From contig JAJEKV010000041.1 in assembly GCA_021234155.1 (NCBI GenBank), positions 7,632,917 to 7,696,916 on the forward strand: DNA of 64,000 nucleotides, read 5' to 3'. Under the pieces are notes generated by a model that made no database searches, was not told where the DNA came from, and was given only the letters and a program-made list of their open reading frames with translations. The DNA comes from Isoetes taiwanensis (Eukaryota > Streptophyta > Lycopodiopsida > Isoetales > Isoetaceae). The translations under genes and the position numbers were made by a program. This document shows, piece after piece, positions 56,818 through 64,000 of the stretch (position 1 is the first letter of the stretch; the number at the start of each line of letters is the position of its first letter).

Positions 56818-57702
56818 AATCAGATAATGTTTTATAGATAGGCTAGCTTAGGTTGCTTTTGAGTTGCTGATCATATTTGTAAAACCTAAAAAACAGAAAA
56901 AGAAAAGATAAAAAATAAGCTTAAGAGTAGTTCAAGAATTAGTTTTACCTTCTGATATACCTTCTATGGTATATTTCCTATCTATGTAATCTTTAAATAT
57001 GAATAGAAGTCACACCTTGCCTCCAACAAAAAAAAAAAAAAAAAAAAAAAAGAATTAGTTTTAGGTGTTTGCACAATTAAACATGTTTAATGCAAAGTTT
57101 AGTTTCTTTTATGCTCTGGTGATCTACTATTGTGGCTAATGCAAGAACAATGAGATACATGCAGGTTCCAGCTCATACAAGGCCAACATTTTGAGTTATC
57201 ATTACTAAAGTGATTGATTTCCATGCAGGAGCATCTGAAAAGCTCGCTCTTACATCTCATTCTCATTTGTATACCTTGTTTTATTCCTCACATCTCTACA
57301 TATGATGTTGCTGCCATCCCTGCCATAATAGCAGCTCTTTACACTAATAACACTTTGTCAGATGCAGGATCACCCTCTCATACATCCATTACATGATAAC
57401 CTGATGAACCTCTTCTATCTTACAATTCTCTACCACATTCATCAAGCTACCATCACATCTCTATATGACAGCTCTGTTTTGTTCTAACCACACATTCACT
57501 TGTCATGCAGGATCATCAGTTTCATGCTTTCACAATCATTTGTACTTCATTTGGCTTGCCTTCCACATTACCTTGCTCTCATCTCTTGCAAAACCTATGT
57601 TGCCAACCACATCTCCACATTGGCAACCATCACGAACTTTAGGGAACTCATATGCACAACTAGAGGCTGGGGGACCAGTCGATCCTTCTTTGTTTGGCAT
57701 GA
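56818..57702 (+). other. 3' untranslated region of C2
   Basis: No ORF. Contains a small poly(A) retroposed insert (56948-57050) and the conserved GTTGCCAA/TTGGCAAC hairpin (57599-57627), 75 nt before the LTR. AGAGGCTGGGGGA, about 34-46 nt before the LTR, is the best purine tract. Confidence 0.6.
56934..57063 (+). mobile_element. 80-bp poly(A)-tailed retroposed insert
   Basis: AAGAATTAGTTTTA occurs at 56934-56947 and again at 57050-57063, flanking an 80-bp body and about 22 A. This is the signature of LINE-driven target-primed retroposition. The body ends like an mRNA 3' end (AATATGAATAGAAG) and has an ATATACC/GGTATAT hairpin. Source RNA unknown; no tRNA-like promoter, so not a classical SINE. 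Confidence 0.8.
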
Positions 57703-58439
57703 TGTTGCCACATTTTGGCAGCATAGAAGAGCTATGCACACAAATCTACACTTCTTTGTCTAACTTTTATCTATATGTATGCAAGTGCTAGAAGTATGAA
57801 GACTCTCATCTTTGAAGATCACAAGTTGATACCTTTGTTGAAGAACCAAGGGAAGGACATTCATTGGATATCATGCAAGCATGGCAAGGAGAAAAGATTC
57901 AAGCAAATATAGTTGATTTTGAAGTTTGGAAGACCCCTCAAGATTCCTTGGTATGTGGCTAGTTTCAAGTCATTTTGGCATGAGTTGGCCTCTTACATGA
58001 GCTTACCACCTCAATTCCATCCATGAACATCATACATGCTTCATAATTCATATCCTCTTGCCTTACCATCATTTTCCCTAGCCAAAGTTGGCAAATAGTC
58101 TTTTTTCTAGTCAAAACACACCATCCATGCATCACGCACCCACCATACATCCACCACCTTCAAACGAAGCAAAAAATTCCACCCAATTTGGCCATTTCTA
58201 TGGTCTAAGATCATCTTCTCTCTCTAAAAGTTAAGCTAGAAAGAGAAAGTGCACATTTCCCTCAAATAAGCATGGAGAAGTAAAATGTCCAACATATTGC
58301 ATTAAAGATCCATGGTTATGTGCACTAGTGCCAAATTGTCCACATCATAATAAAAAATGCCAAGTACCATCCACATCATCACCCAAGCATATCCATGTCA
58401 TCACACGTCACCCACTACAAAAAATCTTTTTTCAAAACT
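57703..58439 (+). repeat. partial 3' LTR of C2
   Basis: Starts with the hairpin TGTTGCCA/TGGCAGCA (57703-57723), then TAGAAGAGCTATGCACA, parallel to the family B TGGAAGAGCCAAGCACA. The rest is AT-rich and ends at the A3 LTR. The far end is outside the window or lost. Confidence 0.7.
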
Positions 58440-59824
58440 TGTTGCCCCCAAAGGGCAACATGCTAATTGCGGTCTATGCATTCAAACTAGGTCAATTTAT
58501 CTTAAAAGACTAGGTCGAAGTTTGGAAGATTCTTGGTATTCAACATTGATGTGGAGGTCAAAGGGTGTTCATTCTTCAAGTCAACAAGTGCTCAAGGTTC
58601 AAAATTCACATGAGGTACTTTATTTGAGGTCAAAATGCTTAGTCAAGGATATGCTCTAGAAGATTCTGGGTTATGAAGATTGGAAGACATTGCCTGAAGT
58701 TTGGAAGTTGAAGATTGGAAGATTCCCTTATATGGTTCCATCCTTGTCACCATGCTTTTTGCTTAGCCTTTTTTCCCTTCTTATATCCCTAACCCATCTT
58801 TTTACCATTATTTGCTAATTTTCCCATGACATCTCCCTTATTCATTCTTCATGTCCACTTTTACACCATTTGCCTGCTTTTTCTTTGCCAAAAACACTTA
58901 CTCCACACTTTGTTTAGTCATGGATTTTGTTTTTCTACATCCATATCTTATTATTTTCCATCCCCATCATCCATATGAACCTTTGTTACCCCAGTGGAAG
59001 CATAAAAAATCAAAGTGGCGGGCAGATACTACCCCGACGTCGCTACGGCCGCTAGAAAACGCCTGATACCCCCTGCCCGCCACTTAGGGTTTTGACCGGT
59101 CAAAATGGGTCAAAGTCAACGGTAGCCGAAATTTAAGGACCCATGAACCCTAAATGTCAGGAATTGCTGAAATCACGCCGGAATCAATTCTATTGCCTTC
59201 CTAACCATGCTATTATTGGATTCCCGCTGCTCCTAAACTTAATGAACCACAAATCAAGCCCTGAAATGCTGGAACCGTTAAAACCTAAATCTATAAACCT
59301 GGGAAACAATGACAGAAGAATTTCGAAGGCCCAGAAGCACTCAAACCTTACAGTGATCATTGCTGAGCAGGACTAGAAGGATTTGTGAAGACTCTGAGTA
59401 CTCCCCGATCAAGTCCAAAGAGATTTGGTTGAAATTATCTATTGAAATTATTTACTGACCTAAAGTTGATACCCTCCTACATTTGAAGTACTGAAGTATT
59501 ATTACCCAACATTGTTATGATTGATTTACCTCCATGTCAATGAAAATTTGATCCCAAGTTGAAGAAATTATCTCTGATATGATTCTTTTACAATTTTTGT
59601 CATTTCAAAGTACTACAGAAAATCCCCATATACTTTTGATTGCCTTTGGTCCATTTGCCATCAACCCTTGAGACATCTGGAGCCCATATGTTTTGAAAAA
59701 TCCAAAAATCCAACACTGCATAGACTGATCACCTTAAGTGATCTGGAGGTTCTAACCCCAATTTGAGTGAAAAACTCAGATTGGTTCCTTGTGGTTGACC
59801 TTTAAGCCAGGTTTAGGGTCAACA
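58440..59824 (+). repeat. 5' LTR of A3
   Basis: 1385 bp. Hairpin at 58440-58460 (TGTTGCCC/GGGCAACA). GC-rich inverted repeat: arms AAGTGGCGGGCAG (59013-59025) and CTGCCCGCCACTT (59073-59085). U5 primer-like TGGAGGTTCTAACC at 59744-59757. Shorter than in A1 and A2, with a different middle. Confidence 0.9.
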
Positions 59825-59827
59825 TTT

Positions 59828-59845
59828 TGGAGGTTCTACCGAGAT
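59828..59845 (+). promoter_or_regulatory. primer-binding site of A3 (tRNA-Gln type)
   Basis: TGGAGGTTCTACCGAGAT, 3 nt after the LTR; the gag ATG follows at 59868, giving a 43-nt leader. Confidence 0.78.
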
Positions 59846-59867
59846 TCTACCTGGATTTCGAGAACTC

Positions 59868-61019
59868 ATGGCTCCAAAACAGAAATTTCCAGCAGAGCAA
59901 GAACCAATGGAAGAACAGGAGACTTCAGAACTCTGTAGGGATAGATCTCTTCCCCCAAATTTCTCAGCTGGGCTACTTCAGGGTTTGCCTTATCAGTTTG
60001 AGTTGAATGTGCCTACTCCATTACCTACTTTTGATTCTAGCATGAGTGCTAATACTTTTCTGAGGATTTTTGAAGATTACTACAGGGATTATGGCTTTAA
60101 GAAAGGATGCAAGTTCTCACAATTTGAAAAGTGCTTTAAAGAGGAAAGTGAAGCTGGTGCTTGGCTGACATATGAGAAGCTGATGGGAACCACTTCTTGG
60201 GATGACCTTGTCACCAAGTTTTTAGATAGGTTTGGAAAGCTTGCTGCTCCTAAGGAACTTGTTAATGAATTGCAAAACTTCTCTATTTATGCAGGTGAAA
60301 GTGTTAGTCAATACAAAGAAAGATTCAGCACCTTCATGAATAGATGTCAGAAAGGCCAAGTTACTATCCCCACGCTCTTTTTGGTGTCTTCTTTCATCAA
60401 AGGCTTATCTTCTAGACCAGAAATTCATAGAAAACTTATCAAGATTCAAGCTGCAGAAGGTTTTGACTCCATCTACAAAGTATTTGCCAAGACTACTGAA
60501 TTGACTAAAATGCTTTCTATCTTACCTGAAAAACACCATAGTTTTCATCATGATCCCTTCTACCCTGATGCCACTGATGGTCCTTATGAATCTCACCATT
60601 CTGTTCCTATTTATGCTGTGCATAAAGAAAAGAAAAAGACCAAAGATGAAGAGGCTGATTCTCAAATTTCAGAGGTCAAAGCTGACTTGACGAAGGTAAC
60701 TGAGGCTTTAGCAGAAGTAACTAAGCAACTTGTGGAGCTCAAGGCAAGCAGAACAGGTAGAACTTATCCTGAATGTATTCATTGTAATAGAACTTCACAT
60801 CCAGCTGATATTTGTTATTGGCAAATATGTCCTAAATGTAAAAAGAAAGGTCATTTTGGTAGGGAATGTCCAGTTTGTGCTTTTTGCAAGGAGATTGGTC
60901 ATACTGACCTTAGGTGCTCTGTCAAAGAATATTTTGCCAAACAAGAGAGGGAAAAGAAACCTGAGGCAACTCCACATGTAAGGTTTGCTGAACCTACTAG
61001 TTCTATAAGGTTTGTGTAG
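59868..61019 (+). CDS. gag of A3 (383 codons)
   Basis: Best preserved gag of the clade. Residues 1-60 are variable (MAPKQKFPAEQEPM). Capsid core about 60-215 (FLRIFEDYYRDYGFKKGC, AWLTYEKLMGTTSWDDL, GESVSQYKERFSTFM, IKGLSSRPEIHRKL). Coiled-coil-like 265-292. Three zinc knuckles: C303-C306-H311-C316, C321-C324-H329-C334, C337-C340-H345-C350. Ends at TAG where A2 has CAG, so this stop is probably a C-to-T mutation and gag once continued into protease. Confidence 0.92.
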   Translation: MAPKQKFPAEQEPMEEQETSELCRDRSLPPNFSAGLLQGLPYQFELNVPTPLPTFDSSMSANTFLRIFEDYYRDYGFKKGCKFSQFEKCFKEESEAGAWLTYEKLMGTTSWDDLVTKFLDRFGKLAAPKELVNELQNFSIYAGESVSQYKERFSTFMNRCQKGQVTIPTLFLVSSFIKGLSSRPEIHRKLIKIQAAEGFDSIYKVFAKTTELTKMLSILPEKHHSFHHDPFYPDATDGPYESHHSVPIYAVHKEKKKTKDEEADSQISEVKADLTKVTEALAEVTKQLVELKASRTGRTYPECIHCNRTSHPADICYWQICPKCKKKGHFGRECPVCAFCKEIGHTDLRCSVKEYFAKQEREKKPEATPHVRFAEPTSSIRFV

Positions 61020-62101
61020 GCTACAGAAATGCCAAAGACTGAGGAGGTGATGGTGGTACAAACCAGGAGTATGGGAGATGCCTATAGACCTGCTGAGCCT
61101 AACAAATTTGTTCCGAGCATTCCAGAAATCAACATTGCCACTACCCCCTGTCATGGAAGCTTCCCCCCAAGAAATAGCTCCACCTCCTCAACAAAAGTAT
61201 GGTAAGAAAGATCAAGATCTTGATGAGTTGGATGTTTTACTGAAAAATTCCAAAGTGAGTGTGGACTTATTTACCTTACTAAAAATTGCCCCCTGGTTAT
61301 AGGAAAAAGCTATTACAACAAACTACTTTTAGTGAGGCGTTGGCTTGTGTAGGTGTTGCAAATGCTACTAATCTTATTTTAGCTCAAAATGAGGAAGACC
61401 GTGTGCATTTATGTGTTCACCACTCTAGGAGGTTATTCTTTTTCCAATGTGTTCTTTGGATGGAGGTTCACCTCTAAATATCATGCCTTATCATGTTATG
61501 AAAAAATGTGGGCTCGAGATAGATAAAAGGTCATCTGTTTTGTTAAAATCCTTTTCTAATGCTAAAATAGCACCAGGTTGGAATTGTGACTAAAGTTCCC
61601 ATGTTATCATTGAAGGCATTGTTGTAGCTGCCAATTTTTTGTTGTTGTTGCTTTTGAAGATCTAGGAGAAGATGCAGAGATATATATGATCTCTTGCTAG
61701 GGAGAAGGTGGATGGCTACAGTTGATGCTAGGCCAACTGGTCTCGAAGGAAGATGCACCATTTCAAATGGCACTCGTGTAGCTACAATTTACAACTGGGA
61801 TGGTTCTTATGGCTTCAGGGAAGATGTACACTTTGTTAAAGAAATGCTTATAGAAGAGCCCCTAGGATCTTATAGTTTAGCAACCCCTAGCACAAAGAAA
61901 ACTGATCTGATTCCTTTGATTAGAGAGTGTGCACTACCTTCTGAGAATGGGAGAGAAGGTTGTTTATGGTTTGATGGAGGGATTTCAAAGAAACTAAATG
62001 TAGCTTCATCTGCAGCTATACTGAAGGATACCTCCAATAAACTCTTGGCTAAGGTAGGAAGGATTTTTCCCCAAGTAACTTCTAAGAGTACAAGGCTTTG
62101 A
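61020..62101 (+). pseudogene. A3 protease and first half of RNase H
   Basis: Frames 61078-61302, 61286-61477 and 61694-62101 carry the spacer (LDELDVLLKNSKVSVDLF), a broken protease (61430-61700; the DGG and LLLGRRW parts are in different frames) and the RNase H start (CLWFDGGISKKLNVASSAAI, LLAKVGRIFPQV). A small deletion at 62085 removes the residues before EYKAL and shifts the frame. Confidence 0.85.
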
Positions 62102-62832
62102 TTGCAGGTCTTCAAGAAGCTAAGGCTATGGATATTTCAATTATACACATCTATGGAGATTCTCAGTTAGTTTGCAGACAGGTTAGTGGTGAGTATCAGG
62201 CCAAGAATGCTGACATGGAATCCTTGAGAAATCAGGTAATGGGAATGCTTTCTTACTTTACTTCTTGGGAAATTACTCATATTCCAAGGGAGCAGAATTG
62301 GAAAGCTGATGCTTTGTGCAGAGACACTTTAATGACTTATTTATCTGAAGGAGCTATCCCAGAGGAAGATCTTGATGAGGACGAGGCCAAGGAACTCTGT
62401 CCTATATTAGTTATAAATGCATCACAAGAAGAAGCAACCCATGAGGTTATAATCAATAAGAATGGCCAGCAAAGAACTCTATTCGTGGGAGATCTCTTTG
62501 ACACACAAAACAAGGAAGAAATTACCAAATTCTTTGAAGAAAGAAATGATGTGTTTGCTTGGGATTATTCTGAGCTCATTGGTATCAAGGAAGAGGTATG
62601 TCAATTTGAAATTAAAATCAAAGAAGGGTGTAAACCTGTTTTCCAGAAGTTAAGGAGGATCAATGCTTCACTTTTAGATCTAATCAAGGAAGAGTTGCAT
62701 AAAATGTTGGATGCAGGTGTTATTGTGGAAATTATTAATCCCGAATGGGTGTCATGCATTGTTCCAAAGGAGAAAAAGAATGGTGCTTTGAGAATTTGTA
62801 TAGATTATCGAGACCGAATAAAGCCACCATAA
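62098..62832 (+). pseudogene. A3 second half of RNase H and RT start
   Basis: 244 codons: IAGLQEAKAMDIS, IYGDSQLVCRQVSGEYQAK, HIPREQNWKADALCR (catalytic D, H, D present), linker, then RT fingers (CQFEIKIKEGCKPVFQKLRR, MLDAGVIVEIINPEW, RICIDYRD). It directly shows RNase H upstream of RT in a family A copy. Ends at a shift near 62812. Confidence 0.92.
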
Positions 62833-62836
62833 AAGA

Positions 62837-63385
62837 TTGTTATCCTTTACCTTTTTAGAGGAAATTTTATATCTTTGTTGGTGGAAAGACATGTACTCAT
62901 TTTTGGATGGTTTTTCAGGGTTTAATCAGATCAGCATCAAAGAGGAGGATCAGCCAAAGACTTCATTTATCACTCCCTGGGGCACGTATGCTATGAAGAG
63001 AATGCCATTTGGCCTAATGAATGCCCCAGCCACCTTCCAAAGAGCAATGGATGTTATTTTCAAAACCATGTCTGCTGAAGAGTTTAGGGTGTACTTAGAT
63101 GATCTTTGTTTGGGTTCTCATTCTACTAACCATGTGGAATTACTTGCAAAAATTTGCTCTTTATGCAGGACTTCAGGAGTTAATCTAAACCCAAAAAAAT
63201 GCATCTTTTTTGCATCTAAAGGGCAGCTCTTAGGACATGAAGTATCCAGCCAGGGCATTCAAGTTGCTCAGGTTAAGATTGAAGCTCTCAAGAAGCTAGC
63301 ACCTCCCAAGACTCAAGGTGTTAAGAGTTTTATTGGTATGACGAGTTTTCTTAGAATGTATATCCCAAATTTTGCTCATACTTAA
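62837..63385 (+). pseudogene. A3 RT palm and thumb
   Basis: 182 codons: FLDGFSGFNQISIKEEDQ, MPFGLMNAPATFQRAM, catalytic box YLDDLCLG, thumb SGVNLNPKKCIFFAS, connection SFIGMTSFLRMYIPNF. The N-terminal residues (LSFTFLEEILYLCW) are frame-shifted from PFLEE. YLDD here versus FLDD in B and C. Confidence 0.9.
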
Positions 63386-64000
63386 GTCCCATTTCTAAGC
63401 TGACCAGGGTAGGTAAGTTTTCTAAATCTGAAAGTAAGCACATAGCTATTACATGGACTTCATAATGTCAAGAGGCTTTTGACTTTCTCATTTCATCTAT
63501 ATGTGAAGCTACTCTTTTGAAAAAACCAGATCTGAGCATGCCATTTGAAGTTTATATTACTGTTACTAAAAAAGCCATAGGTTTAGCCATTCTGCAGGAC
63601 AAGCATACTATAGTTTTTGCAAGCAAGCAATGGTCTGCTCTTGAAGAAAGATACATCAGAATAGAAAAAAGTGCTGCTGCCCTCATGTTTCTTATTAATA
63701 GACAAGGACATTTGCTTCTGAAGAGCCAAGTTCAAGTTCATATGAAGCAAAACCCAATGGGTTTGCTATTTGGTAAAGCAACTAATAAACCAAAAATCCA
63801 GAGGTGGGCTTGTAAGTTACAAAGTTATGATATTTCTGTAAAAGAGTTACATTTGACACGAAATCCTAGCCTCTACTTGCCTTATATATTTTTTGACCAT
63901 GAAGATGAATTGAATACTACTGACACTTCACTTGCAGTAGCACACTTAGAAGTAACTCAAGAAGGTCAAGCCAAAGGAGGATGGCAGCAACCTATTAGAG
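63386..64000 (+). pseudogene. A3 connection and degenerate RNase H, cut by window end
   Basis: Continues after a one-base shift: PISKLTRVGKFSKSESK, a TAA at 63463-63465, KPDLSMPFEVYITVTKKAIG (no catalytic Asp), SKQWSALEERYIRIEKSAA, HMKQNPMGLLF. Integrase lies beyond the window. Confidence 0.85.

Larger units (their letters stand above)
54455..58439 (+). mobile_element. C2: 5'-truncated family C gypsy element
   Basis: Plus-strand element from mid-RT to a partial 3' LTR. Shares with C1 the same stops and pentanucleotide run. Its 3' UTR and LTR start match family B in layout: hairpin 57599-57627, then GTTTGGCATGA and the LTR hairpin at 57703. Cut at 58439 by A3. Confidence 0.88.
58440..64000 (+). 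mobile_element. A3: family A gypsy element, plus strand, runs off window
   Basis: 5' LTR 58440-59824, primer site, gag, protease, RNase H, RT and part of the second RNase H. Inserted in the C2 LTR. Expected TSD copy AAACT at 58435-58439; the right flank is outside. Its frames are broken many times after gag. Confidence 0.92.

Noticed and set aside
58851-59376. 71- and 77-codon ORFs in the A3 LTR
   Set aside because: Inside an LTR and not conserved in A1 or A2.

Overview
This 64 kb window comes from a large, repeat-rich nuclear genome, most likely a land plant. The evidence is long Ty3/gypsy LTR retrotransposons carrying a plant Tat-type second RNase H, a PIF/Harbinger DNA transposon paired with a Myb/SANT-like gene, and LINE remnants. 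The DNA is AT-rich. I could not place it below land plant; a non-flowering plant is plausible but unproven. I found no conventional host gene, tRNA, rRNA or CRISPR. Almost everything is transposable elements inserted into one another.

Layout: 1-2591 is a minus-strand element of family A (A1: gag start plus LTR) inserted in C1 (2592-4281, family C pol remnant, plus). A LINE fragment (4290-4823) and an unassigned stretch (4824-5607) follow. B1 (5608-12384, minus) is a truncated family B element. B2 (12519-23556, minus) is full length with 5-bp target duplications. 23571-30772 holds two LINE remnants separated by GA-rich microsatellites; LINE 1 is split by a compact gag-only LTR element, E (24235-27267). 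30774-35426 is a PIF/Harbinger element (D1) with an intact transposase ORF. 35504 to about 52600 is a second, related Harbinger element (D2), broken by the complete element B3 (36163-47099) and by the internally deleted A2 (47191-51763). 54455-58439 is C2, a sibling of C1. 58440-64000 is A3, a plus-strand family A element running off the window.

Families A, B and C form one clade. In A and B the polyprotein order is gag (three CCHC knuckles), protease, a complete type-I RNase H, reverse transcriptase, then a degenerate gypsy RNase H, with integrase visible in B and C. The complete RNase H therefore lies between protease and RT, not after RT as in standard Tat elements. A and B share a 43-nt leader (41 in A1), a primer-binding site fitting the 3' end of tRNA-Gln, and a second primer-site-like copy inside U5. 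Their LTR termini fold into hairpins, and B and C share a conserved hairpin about 75-79 nt upstream of the 3' LTR. No A, B or C copy is intact; all are broken by frameshifts, stops or deletions.

Target duplications give the nesting: B2 CTTTG, E AATCA, B3 GTTTC, A2 AGGTG. The ORFs that look undamaged are the Harbinger transposase, the gag of E, and most of the A3 gag.
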